From a virus, in IMG/VR virus record IMGVR_UViG_3300018868_000006, positions 1-62,365 of that record: 62,365 nucleotides of DNA; one strand, given 5' to 3'. Shown here in pieces: positions 43,001-49,811 of the stretch (position 1 is the first letter of the stretch; each line of letters begins with the position of its first letter). Made by a program: the position numbers and the translations under genes. The notes beneath the pieces were generated by a model. The model saw only the letters and a list, made by a program, of their open reading frames with translations. It made no database searches and had not been told where the DNA came from.

Positions 43001-46000
43001 CAGAACGATGGGCGACTAAGAATAATCCAGAGGGTCACTTCGAAGGCCAAGTGGTCATCCCTATGTACGTCAAATCGACCAAGCCTTTTGACCCAAGATC
43101 GCCAGAGAATATCGATCGGCTCCTTGAGGTGGTTAAAGGCCAAGGTTACACACCAGACCCAGAAGTTGAATTTGCTTTCCGATCTGGCCTGCACGATTGG
43201 CAAATTTTCGAAGGGAAGTTGGATTATCGGAAAGAAGACGGATCGCTGACTGGTCCAAGAAATATGCCAGATGTCGATGAGTTGAGGAAACAAGGGGTAA
43301 GCGAGGAAACGATCAAAAAGATGTGGGGCAAGACCTACGGATACCCAAGCCTCAAAAACATTATTGATCTTGGGTACGATGGCGTGTGGTTGAAAGAGGG
43401 CAGAGATGCAGAGGCAAGCCTAGCAATTGATGCCGCTCGGAAGCTAATGGCCGACCCGACGGATGCCAAGCTGAAGGCCGACTACGAACAAGCTTTGGCT
43501 AAGTACAACGAAAACTCTGCCTGGAACTTCTTGGCCTTCCGCCGGGATGGTGTGAAAAACGCAATGAACTCGGGTCGATTCAGCTCAATCCCAGAGCCTG
43601 CGGAAATGAAGAAGAGCCAACTAGCTCAGAAGCTAGAAGCCCTGATCACCAAAGACGGAGCCACGGGCAGAAACGTTCTTCGCTACAAGGGGCAGACGAT
43701 GTATTCGACCGACTCAGCCGCAGCCTTGGCCAGTTACGCGGTCGCTTCTGACTCAGCTCTGAACCGCCACAACATTGCAAAGATTAAGTTTAAAGGTCAG
43801 CCTAATACTTTCATTTTCCAGAGGAGGACAGCTCCCTCTGCAACGTCTGATCGAGCCTACCCAGTCAATGATATCCTCGGTGCGGCTGAAGTTCGGCCAA
43901 GGAGGTTTGGGGTAAAGCTTGAGAAGTTTGTTTCGAAAGACGTGATGGGTCTGCTCAAGAAGAAGAACTACGAAACCCTCCCAGATTCAGTCACGATCGA
44001 AGAAGCAAAGACGTATTTTGACAAGCACGGGCTGGAGAAAAGTGCTTTGGCAAGTTTGATTGATGACGAAGGTGAGCCAATCCAGGCGGGGGCACAAGAA
44101 GCCTTAGGTATGCTGGTAATCAAAGGGTACAGAGAGGAAGCCAAGAAGAGGCCAGAGGCCGCGGCAGAAATGGCGGCATTCCTTGATCAGTTCTTGGAGA
44201 AGAGCACGAAGACCGCTCGTGCATTGCGGGCGTACCAGTTCATTTCGCTTCTTGGACCCGAAGGTATGGAGGCTCTTTACTACAAGAAGGCTCGTAAGCG
44301 CGACGCATTAATGAGGGAGAGCTTCAAAGAATTTATTAAGAAGGCTCAAGACAAACTCAACCCGCTTGCCCAAGACGCATTAGAGAAGGTCTTGAAGGAT
44401 TTGGAGCAGGTTATTAATAAGGCCACAAATCTCTCCAAGTCCAATAACAGGAAGATTGCCGCCAAGACAACTATGACGTTGTGGCAACAATTCTCCGACA
44501 GCGTCGCCAAGCGGATGACCGATAGTGTTACCGAGCGTCTTGCGGCGTTAGAGCCACAAGAAGGAGAAGGAGTCGTTGAGGGAGAGGGTGATGCTGTGAC
44601 GGTGGCGGGTAGCACCAACAAGCCTAAGACGATCAATCAGGAGGCGACCGCGGCTCTTCGCCGGATTAAGGGGATGATCGACAATCTTTCCAAGGAACAG
44701 GGGAAAGCAATTAAAGATGTTGAAGTCGAAGGCAACCCAGAAAACGAGAACGCATCCAATGAGCAGATTGAAGATCTCATTAAACTAAAACAGAAAGCAA
44801 AGACGATCTCTAGAATGTCCGACCTACTGGCTCTCTGGCCGAAAGCCTTACAAGCTTGGTCGCAAATTAAGGACTCGGTTCGAGAAGAAGTGGCCGCAAA
44901 TCCTAAGCTTGCCCCGATATTTAACGAGTATTTGAAGACCGCTTTAGACCAGCCGTTCACGCTTCCCCAAATCAAAACCCTTCTTAAGGCCTCGGATATC
45001 GACCTCAAGACTCTCATACGCGAACACTTCAGGAAGAATACGATGCAGAAACAGGCATCGGACTTAGCAAAACTCTTTATCGAACAAGCTAATTTGGGTG
45101 AGATATTCACCAAGACAACCGAGGCCGACCTGCTCCAAGCTCAAGGTGCTAATACCGAATCGACATCAGAAGTAGGTGTCACTCCGACCATTGCTGAGAA
45201 GCTTGAGACAGCGATTGCAAAGAGGATTGAGGAGCTAGTAAGAACAGAAGCAAACAAAGCACTTAACAATCTGATTAAGAGCCAAGCCGATAAGCGACTT
45301 GAGCCTAGCCTAAAAAGATTCCTAGACCGCCTTGTTAAAGCCACGTCGTTGGGGCTTATGGACAAAGATAATATAAATCTTTGGGCTCAATTTGCGGAAC
45401 AAGAAGGTCTTACCGATCCCAAACTTGCTGAAGAAGTATACAACCTTGCCGAGGAAGCAGAGACCAAGCCAGAGGGTTACCAAAGAAACGTTTATTACCA
45501 AAAAGCAATGCGAGCGATCTACGAAAAGACGGAAATGAACAAGTGGGATTTCACGCTTACCTGGTGGTACTCGTCTATCTTGTCGGGATACGACACGCAA
45601 CTAGCCAACTTATACGGCAATGCCTCGACGGCTTTCTGCGTCCTAATGCCAGAGCTTATCCACTCTTCGTTAACTGGAAACGCGGGGGCAGAGAAGAGAT
45701 CCGCACTTCTTCGTGGAATCCAAGTCGGATGGGCAGATTTTCTCAACATTATGGGGACGGGTACTTCTTGGACGAAACAAGTTCAACTGAGCATAAGTAG
45801 CCTGAAGGCAACCGATACTGGGGAAGTGTTAAGAGAGCGGGCAAAAGGATTGCCCCAAAAACTAGGGACTTACTCGACAACAGTATCGAGGTTTATGTCT
45901 GCTGTGGATTCCGTGTTCTACAATATGAACAAGGAGTATTACCTATACAAATACGCCTACAACAAGGCGCTGGAGCTTGGGTTAAGCCGCAAAGACGCTT

Positions 46001-47484
46001 CTGCCCAGGCTTTGGCTTCTGCTCTTCGGGATAGCAACTCGATGAAGAGCGCCCAGAGTGACGCATTAATGGAGGGTTTAAAGCCGGGAACAAAAGAATT
46101 TAAGCTGAGAACCTTTGAGATCCTTGATCAACAGCTTGGGCAAAACAAGACCGAGTCTGGCGAAAGTCGGAACGTGGACACGCAAGAGTTGCTTAACGAA
46201 TCTGTCTTGTCGGCTTTGACCAATACTTTCCAACAAGAACCAAAAGGCTTCTTGGGTAACGTAATCCACTCGTTGAATGTTTTGGCCGCCAAACAACCAG
46301 AAACAAGATTTGTAATTCCTTTCACAAGAATCGTTGGAAATGTTTGGAATATGTCTCTCGATATGGGCGTAGTCCCAGGCTTGATCAGATACTACGGACT
46401 CCCGACAGAGAAGCTCATTGGGCGTAGGCTTGGTAAATGGGATGATGTCAAAGGCGCTGAGCGTGAAATGATTAGGGGAAGGGCATTGGCTGGTTTGTTG
46501 TTCTTGACCTTAGCAGCTGGTCTTCAGGCTTTCGGGTACGATAAAGATTACGAAAAAGCTTGGTGGAGAATCAACGGATCTGGCCCAGATGACCCCGCGG
46601 CTAAGCTGGCGTTATCTAAGACTGGTTGGAAACCTTGGAGCATTAAGGTTGGAAACGCTTACATCAGCTACTTGCCTACTCCTTTGGCGATCCCGCTCGC
46701 TTTCTTGGGTGAAATTACAGACAACCACCATTACAAGAAAACAGGAGCAAAGGCTTTGTTTAACACGACATCAGCAGTAAGTATGAGAGCCATCCTTGTT
46801 CCCTTCGATATGTTGTTTCTTTCAGGTTTGTCCGACTTATTCAAGAGCACAGACAGCTCGCAACCAGAGCAGGCGAAGGCCAGAGCTCTAGCCTTTGCTG
46901 GGCGTCTTGGGAGTTCCTTGCTCATTCCAAATATTATTCGAGATATTGACCAGAAGATCATACCCAAGATTCTTAACGTGTTTGGAGTCGAGACGGATAT
47001 GGATAAGAGGACGGCAAGAAATGGGCTAATGAATGGCATCTTTATTGCGAATACCCCAGTCCTCCGGGAGCTTTATGGGAAACCTGATGTAGATATGCTC
47101 GGTAACAAAATTCCGATTACTTCCCGTATCGCAACAGCTAGGAAGCCAGATCCGCTTGTAGAAACATTGGCTTCGAAGAACGCTTTCCCTAACCCCCCGA
47201 GGAGAGAGCTTTTGTTAGGTATGATCCCTATGGAAGAGGATCAATACTACCAATACAAAGTGGATCGGGGAACAATGTTGAACCAAACATTGAATACGCC
47301 CGAGATGGTTCAGCAACTAAAGGAATCTTCTTCGTTTGTTGCTCAAGAGATTGTTAAGAAAGTTACCTCTTCGGCTACTGAATACGCCAAGAATATGGCG
47401 ATCAAACGAATGGTTGATTCAAACGACGAGAGAATACAAAAACTTCAGAGTTTGGGCGAGTGGATTCAAAACCAAGAAGAATAA
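37039..47484 (+). CDS. giant polyvalent ejection protein, 3481 residues
   Basis: GTG start, 2 bases after the previous stop. A Gly-rich hydrophobic segment near residues 150-220 suggests membrane insertion. HETVH (1181-1185) in LMAVATHETVHNVHL is a zinc-metallopeptidase motif. A kinase-like segment spans 1615-1765: VK (Lys1637), NYDSVG...QDNVL and RVDSGG (Asp1757). An ADP-ribosyltransferase-like domain follows at about 1905-2130, FKAWFGDW and YHGTG (1940-1944), GYDGVWLKEG. The last 600 residues are helical with hydrophobic stretches (LLFLTLAAGLQAFGY). Polyvalent proteins of this type are injected with the genome and act in the new host. It takes the place of T7 gp16. Confidence 0.8.
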   Translation: MADETLVPWTDYENDLGYKDLPVQEKIGLFKEWRDATVDRSMALGLVTTQEDENYLNDYLEKAYDGILDTQSKTDVLKNAAARSLLNTEQAALVASMASGFLDPKNEASVKLAEINKQLESYPSSSMVRKIGSDKVGVLEGLTKSPIALAELLIENLPAQFATAALADAAGTAVGAAVAGPGGAVVGGTAGMVSSAGGQSLMLEYSGSLLEQLSESGVDVQDPAQVRDAFENKELMGKVNEKALKKGVPPGLFDAASALLAKALGGKFAASLKVTKGFTPTVKLLAKEAIKDTTLQAGLGVAGEAGGQLLSEGKITSANQVALEGILEVPGSAYGFARGFGTEGLKAVVDKLSQDPIADMRARELAEKMQADGTIPEVENLARSGAPQTAAAVAQTRATSANQDLEQLDLDMNKAEAAKVFGSEEPATPEAEAPTLSPEVESVAPTAETPMDAQNSLEAAKVWGRIRSRQPVRGEDIERFGFVLPQQWLLNPKTNEYEFKAEKNETEKPAEISVQETATAEAKAPEAEMPQAQAIAPVQTAQPESTQESPEAVAPPLSTQAPKTKQAELPKWEEVQKNKNQIRFLRSTLSKVNKALPEGQKIEEKAGWKRGDYLNALETQYGKVAGLEKNIDAVPGMAAEVNPLEAMNSDEKRRAKKKANLRQKLYSVRDSKLNEGQQSWKEMAFSNIRRIAKEVSERYTNIPNVDDYIFDDLLRKVANYLQKKNTFTEEELTSEAVSPILASWAEDSAKDARGSADIQALMRNSPIIEQTETSDRPARTQMELDEEEQAAGETKQARVESGANEPRASRILRENGYNPAREKLGPDQKLILDWLVHKLSGGPTPSGIETKNLQSYEDLAKFLSELNKKKVSAKAVSKMAKEAQTALAAELNNSGIGVSTDQISTALTPEGEKARARAKEKAEAKEKVKKDKAEAQELADRGRNVTQNQYLAEKLIEFPFSSTPEQRSRLASEVLTPLEEGNLEEASVEQRLENIKKGQPNEPIVKQPEPSKPVSRRRKRTGVREQPSVQQPSGSGDTQSRGTPASVGSTASESETNQNSGSRTRPSRRQPGVGKEQPATSGNVPSLKVDAGFENLDISKAARAALNDLFNTLRAIRFPGELKVGQTDNPVYVLKSDRQGLSIYVSPEALLAQKRQLIRKFGKEEGAKRWVNWQLMAVATHETVHNVHLKQLEKEAGQLGLTFDQHLKNEAKRVARLLNKNRRLKKLVARLYNNDEGKFANDEQQYFEFIRMMVENETVGSVTEDNTITTEELAAFMDDIERKSLSDFIDSIIQAITNIAARLVGVRDNDARYLINTTRLLRQKSLNILRPPMQEKAGNAYVEPKKTGSRFEKPPVTPEVENSGLFTARKEFLQEYAKELGIKVPTAKITGVRFNPKTRKSEEFKTYVPTWNKAQYVEAIQAKLKELGQKAKAARSEVIGAAIPTDRPYWMKNDGEVLEVPEEALIDLNAIGTHAETAIEWLNENQPEDPFLLEWRLVDTYSKKEQQEKPVEEMLKRGWLRVVGDGFNLYFEGSPSKTQLDKLLEAAIEDEVKLIQDLTSISGRPRSKVVYEPPQSDVIGAPAMPRRGFLSNQRNGSQKKSRLPDSIEELAFEREVPGGSHPVAIYQDVDGNRFIVKADQSREQFENEVAAENVYRVLNYPVADSKLIEVDGKPAKIAAYLADGQSLREFRQTHQNKPELIKKIYDQIADGLLIDAFLFNYDSVGVTKQDNVLIQMTETPNEDGDDTETIYTTYRVDSGGTFDTKAFEEEPRNEPFYYDSIKVFKQNYPYLNLTTDDLIAQLSDLVLNADAIINAVPQRLQQYMGNRLQYMADQLSAVDIITPVTGVTEKQTEEFFERLRGQMAAVEVTRNNKGNLINKATGKESMVSGMGYKVVPKSEFRYRLERTPLFKAWFGDWENAPESRATSKILDEAGEPALMYHGTGSYLQRYSDLYKDELTNAIKTPSYLRRLAMNRFKGIWTSTMREWAERWATKNNPEGHFEGQVVIPMYVKSTKPFDPRSPENIDRLLEVVKGQGYTPDPEVEFAFRSGLHDWQIFEGKLDYRKEDGSLTGPRNMPDVDELRKQGVSEETIKKMWGKTYGYPSLKNIIDLGYDGVWLKEGRDAEASLAIDAARKLMADPTDAKLKADYEQALAKYNENSAWNFLAFRRDGVKNAMNSGRFSSIPEPAEMKKSQLAQKLEALITKDGATGRNVLRYKGQTMYSTDSAAALASYAVASDSALNRHNIAKIKFKGQPNTFIFQRRTAPSATSDRAYPVNDILGAAEVRPRRFGVKLEKFVSKDVMGLLKKKNYETLPDSVTIEEAKTYFDKHGLEKSALASLIDDEGEPIQAGAQEALGMLVIKGYREEAKKRPEAAAEMAAFLDQFLEKSTKTARALRAYQFISLLGPEGMEALYYKKARKRDALMRESFKEFIKKAQDKLNPLAQDALEKVLKDLEQVINKATNLSKSNNRKIAAKTTMTLWQQFSDSVAKRMTDSVTERLAALEPQEGEGVVEGEGDAVTVAGSTNKPKTINQEATAALRRIKGMIDNLSKEQGKAIKDVEVEGNPENENASNEQIEDLIKLKQKAKTISRMSDLLALWPKALQAWSQIKDSVREEVAANPKLAPIFNEYLKTALDQPFTLPQIKTLLKASDIDLKTLIREHFRKNTMQKQASDLAKLFIEQANLGEIFTKTTEADLLQAQGANTESTSEVGVTPTIAEKLETAIAKRIEELVRTEANKALNNLIKSQADKRLEPSLKRFLDRLVKATSLGLMDKDNINLWAQFAEQEGLTDPKLAEEVYNLAEEAETKPEGYQRNVYYQKAMRAIYEKTEMNKWDFTLTWWYSSILSGYDTQLANLYGNASTAFCVLMPELIHSSLTGNAGAEKRSALLRGIQVGWADFLNIMGTGTSWTKQVQLSISSLKATDTGEVLRERAKGLPQKLGTYSTTVSRFMSAVDSVFYNMNKEYYLYKYAYNKALELGLSRKDASAQALASALRDSNSMKSAQSDALMEGLKPGTKEFKLRTFEILDQQLGQNKTESGESRNVDTQELLNESVLSALTNTFQQEPKGFLGNVIHSLNVLAAKQPETRFVIPFTRIVGNVWNMSLDMGVVPGLIRYYGLPTEKLIGRRLGKWDDVKGAEREMIRGRALAGLLFLTLAAGLQAFGYDKDYEKAWWRINGSGPDDPAAKLALSKTGWKPWSIKVGNAYISYLPTPLAIPLAFLGEITDNHHYKKTGAKALFNTTSAVSMRAILVPFDMLFLSGLSDLFKSTDSSQPEQAKARALAFAGRLGSSLLIPNIIRDIDQKIIPKILNVFGVETDMDKRTARNGLMNGIFIANTPVLRELYGKPDVDMLGNKIPITSRIATARKPDPLVETLASKNAFPNPPRRELLLGMIPMEEDQYYQYKVDRGTMLNQTLNTPEMVQQLKESSSFVAQEIVKKVTSSATEYAKNMAIKRMVDSNDERIQKLQSLGEWIQNQEE

Positions 47485-47640
47485 TCCTTTGGTGAGAAGC
47501 CAAGGCAAGAAACCAAGAAACAACCCAAACAAAAGAATGCAAGCCCCCGATACAAAATGAGCAAAGATACGAACTAATACATCATACGAATAATACAAAC
47601 ATCCGTAGACAATTCCGACCTCTTGACGATTTACCTTCAT
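47419..47640 (-). CDS. small membrane protein, antisense to the giant gene end
   Basis: A 73-residue frame from ATG 47640 with a strong ribosome site (AAAGGAGGATATT) at ideal spacing. It reads MKVNRQEVGIVYGCLYYSYD, then two membrane segments (SGACILLFGLFLGFLPWLL and GLFFLVLNPLAQTLKFLYSLVV). It is leftward, opposite to the giant gene, whose last 66 bases it overlaps. The strong site is like those of the early leftward genes, so it could be an early immunity or superinfection-exclusion factor. A perfect rightward TATAAT overlaps its start codon. Function unknown. Confidence 0.6.
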   Translation of the reverse strand: MKVNRQEVGIVYGCLYYSYDVLVRIFAHFVSGACILLFGLFLGFLPWLLTKGLFFLVLNPLAQTLKFLYSLVV

Positions 47641-47693
47641 ATAATATCCTCCTTTAATAACGAAACATAATAAGAAATCAATACACAAAACAT

Positions 47694-48188
47694 ATGGGCT
47701 TAGGTACGCAATCTCCTGGTGATCAGAAACTTCAGGCTCTCTTTGGTAAGGGAGTTTTATCTGGCAAGACGGGACTCATTGTCCAAGCCGCTTCTACGGC
47801 TGGGATAAGCCCCGAACTTTTTGCGGCTGTCATTGCTCACGAAACTGGTCGAGGGACAAGCAACGCTATTCAAAACTACAACAACCCCGCTGGGATTATG
47901 GATCCTAAAAGTAAATGGACTAAACTTAAGAAGTTTGATTCGTTGGGTGAGGGGTTGCTTTATTCGGCTAAGAACCTTAAGCGAAGGCTCGATCAGGTTG
48001 GTGGCGATGTGGATAAACTAGCTGATGTCTATGCCCCGAAAGGCGCGGCCAACGACCCAACAGGTTTGAACAACAACTGGTTGTCGGGGGTCAACAAATT
48101 CTACAGTGAACTTGCAACCAAAGAAACGCCTTCGGCCAATGTCGAGCAAGGTAGTAAGCCAGAACTAGCATCAACAGCCGCGAAATAA
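47694..48188 (+). CDS. lysozyme-like virion-associated muralytic protein
   Basis: A protein of 164 residues. IVQAASTAGISPELFAAVIAHETGRGTSNAIQNYNNPAGIM, then FDSLGEGLLYSAKNLKRRLDQ and VYAPKGAANDPTGLNNNWLSGVN is the lysozyme/glucosaminidase-like arrangement: Glu in AHETGRG, Asn-Pro-Ala-Gly, and the helix with EGL. It probably cuts peptidoglycan during genome entry, a task done in T7 by the N-terminal transglycosylase of gp16, which I do not see in the giant protein. The Ser/Thr/Glu-rich tail may anchor it in the virion. A TTGACG with TATAAT lies 49-70 bases upstream. Confidence 0.7.
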   Translation: MGLGTQSPGDQKLQALFGKGVLSGKTGLIVQAASTAGISPELFAAVIAHETGRGTSNAIQNYNNPAGIMDPKSKWTKLKKFDSLGEGLLYSAKNLKRRLDQVGGDVDKLADVYAPKGAANDPTGLNNNWLSGVNKFYSELATKETPSANVEQGSKPELASTAAK

Positions 48189-48191
48189 TAA

Positions 48192-48210
48192 CTGGCGTTA
48201 GAACCGCCAG
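48192..48210 (-). terminator. hairpin between convergent genes
   Basis: CTGGCG, 7-base loop, CGCCAG. Read leftward, the stem is followed by TTATTATTT, so it fits a terminator for the leftward gene; read rightward it is followed by AAGAAAAAC and is less convincing. Confidence 0.5.
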
Positions 48211-48218
48211 AAGAAAAA

Positions 48219-48512
48219 CTAGTCGTGCCATTTGATGGTTAGCTCAATGCCATCACCATTAAAATCTGGATCTGCCCATAGTTCGAAAGATTGATGCTTT
48301 TTGCATAAATCAATAAACTCTGACAAAGCCTTACGACTCACCTGGAACGACCCGTTGCCATCAAGAACGGCGGCACCGAGGAAAAACTTTAGAAGCTTTG
48401 TCCCGGCGTCACTTGCCCCATTAAGAAGGACAAGGTCAACTTCTTCTCTCTCTTCATCTTCGTCCTCCTCCCTAGGGCTAACTTCATCTATATCGTCGTA
48501 TTCGTCCACCAA
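48219..48512 (-). CDS. acidic small protein
   Basis: A protein of about 97 residues, TTG (48512) or GTG (48509) start. The first 30 residues are almost all Asp/Glu (DEYDDIDEVSPREEDEDEEREE), followed by a mixed domain (VDLVLLNGASDAGTKLLKFF, LSEFIDLCKKHQSFELWADPD). Strong N-terminal acidity in a phage protein can mimic DNA and inhibit host nucleases or RNA polymerase, but nothing proves that here. It is the end of the leftward block and has its own divergent promoter. Confidence 0.55.
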   Translation of the reverse strand: MVDEYDDIDEVSPREEDEDEEREEVDLVLLNGASDAGTKLLKFFLGAAVLDGNGSFQVSRKALSEFIDLCKKHQSFELWADPDFNGDGIELTIKWHD

Positions 48513-48523
48513 ACAAGGTTGAG

Positions 48524-48552
48524 TCTATAACAAAGTGTGTCAAGATACCCAA
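48524..48552 (-). promoter_or_regulatory. leftward promoter candidate
   Basis: Read leftward, TTGGGT (48552-48547), 17 bases, TATAGA (48529-48524), with TCTTGACA (48544-48537) inside the spacer. The divergent rightward gene at 48535 starts in it. It may drive the acidic small protein. Confidence 0.4.
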
Positions 48553-48891
48553 GTGCGATTAAAAGATAAAACAATAACACCGCCAACTGGATTCTTCTAT
48601 AAAGACCACGATACCAAAGCAATTATTACTGCTGTCACATTTGATGAGTTGTTAGCGAATGTAAATCGCCACCGCCACCTAAACGGACTTGTCCTGAACG
48701 GAAACCAAGAGCAGATGATACACGATCAGATCTGCGACAAAATTGATAAGAGCTTATGTGAAGGTGTTGGGTTAGGGGACATCGTTCATACCTTTGCCCA
48801 ACCTATTGCAAAAGCTATCGACCAAGTCGCTGGCACAAACATCCAAAGTTGTGGAGCTTGTGCCAAGCGACGGGCGATGCTCAACTCCTAA
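48535..48891 (+). CDS. conserved phage protein with Cys pairs
   Basis: A protein of 118 residues, GTG start. TPPTGFFYKDHDTKAIITAVTFDELLANVNRHRHLNGL and MIHDQICDKIDKSLC, then SCGACAKRRAMLNS is a common phage hypothetical pattern: an aromatic, proline-led N-terminus, a central His/Arg helix and a C-terminal C-x2-C pair, with C-x5-C in the middle that could bind zinc. No family name is certain. It is the only rightward gene between the lysozyme-like gene and the early block. Confidence 0.65.
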   Translation: MCQDTQVRLKDKTITPPTGFFYKDHDTKAIITAVTFDELLANVNRHRHLNGLVLNGNQEQMIHDQICDKIDKSLCEGVGLGDIVHTFAQPIAKAIDQVAGTNIQSCGACAKRRAMLNS

Positions 48892-48893
48892 AT

Positions 48894-49202
48894 CTAAGGT
48901 TCAATAACTGGAGTTACCTCGAAGGGAGCGGTAAACTCAATCGGTGTGATTAGGCTTGGAGTCAAAAGAAGTAGGGTGCTTGCCTTTAGGCCAACACCAT
49001 AATCGTTTGATACGCTACCCAAGAAGTCAGGACTCCCAATAGGTCCGTAATCATTGTTGGGTGAATTGAGGAACTCTGGCGAACCCCAAGGTCCGTAGTC
49101 ATTAGCTGTTGAATATAGCAGATCTGGGTTGGCCGAGATCAAAACTTCCTGAGCCACAAGCGGGCTGGCAAGAGTCGCTATCATCAAAAGAATCTTTACC
49201 AT
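48894..49202 (-). CDS. secreted protein with NDYG repeats
   Basis: A protein of 102 residues with a signal peptide (MVKILLMIATLASPLVAQ). The mature part has three near-copies of NDYGPWGSPEFLNS (NDYGPIGSPDFLGS, then NDYGVGLK), and ends in a Pro/Thr/Glu segment. AAAGGAGAACC is a good ribosome site. An exported phage repeat protein may act in the envelope, for example in superinfection exclusion. No known family. Confidence 0.65.
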   Translation of the reverse strand: MVKILLMIATLASPLVAQEVLISANPDLLYSTANDYGPWGSPEFLNSPNNDYGPIGSPDFLGSVSNDYGVGLKASTLLLLTPSLITPIEFTAPFEVTPVIEP

Positions 49203-49429
49203 TGGTTCTCCTTTCCTTCATTGAAGATATCCTCCCACGATATAGGTAGGGTCTTTTCTTTGGTCGGCCACTCTCGATCGATCTCGAGTTGTAACCAATC
49301 CATACAGACTCCAGCAGATTCCACGGCACACTCCTTGTGGCCGTGTTCGCAAACGTGGGTGGCAGGTTCATCCGCTCCCCACATCCAGTAACCTAGTTTA
49401 TCTTCTCTAGTCTTTAGTTCTTCTTTCAA
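49196..49429 (-). CDS. hypothetical protein with Cys/His cluster
   Basis: A protein of 77 residues with a TTG start behind AAGGATAAC. WMWGADEPATHVCEHGHKECAVESAGVCMDW contains three Cys and two His in a short window, so zinc binding is possible. It overlaps the secreted protein's start by 7 bases. No family recognised. Confidence 0.6.
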   Translation of the reverse strand: MKEELKTREDKLGYWMWGADEPATHVCEHGHKECAVESAGVCMDWLQLEIDREWPTKEKTLPISWEDIFNEGKENQW

Positions 49430-49430
49430 G

Positions 49431-49811
49431 TTATCCTTTTGTTAACGGGTCTTGTCCAAACGCAACGACCATATCGTACCAGAATTGGCAGTAAGCGTTG
49501 AGCTTATGCTTCTGGTGTTTGGACTCCCCAATCATTCCCTTAAAGCTGGTGTAATCCACAGAGTTGCCAAGCCTTGCTAACACCTTGGGCAAGTCATTCG
49601 GGTGGATGAAGATGCGGTAAGTATAATCCACATCTTCACGCATTGAGATCTCGGGGGTGATCTTGAGGGATAATCCCCGGATCTCATTGATCAGTCTCTT
49701 CATATCGTCTTCGCTTCGTCCTCGAACATGAATCACGGATTCATACTCTGGGAACTGATAAGCTTTCTTGTTCGACATCGAATAAAAACCGAACTTGGTT
49801 GCTATCCACAT
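49431..49811 (-). CDS. MWIATKFGFYS-type conserved phage protein
   Basis: A protein of 126 residues overlapping the methyltransferase 3' end by 10 bases. The start IATKFGFYSMSNKK, the strand ESVIHVRGRSEDDMKRLINEI and the WYDMVVAFGQDP end recall a widespread small bacterial and phage family with an HVRxR strand whose function is not known. The second half contains YRIFIHPNDLPKVLARLG. No enzyme motif. Confidence 0.6.
   Translation of the reverse strand: MWIATKFGFYSMSNKKAYQFPEYESVIHVRGRSEDDMKRLINEIRGLSLKITPEISMREDVDYTYRIFIHPNDLPKVLARLGNSVDYTSFKGMIGESKHQKHKLNAYCQFWYDMVVAFGQDPLTKG

Noticed and set aside
47640-47645. Perfect TATAAT as a rightward promoter for the lysozyme-like gene
   Set aside because: The TTGACG box is only 11 bases away and the hexamer overlaps the start of the leftward gene, so it is not called as a feature.
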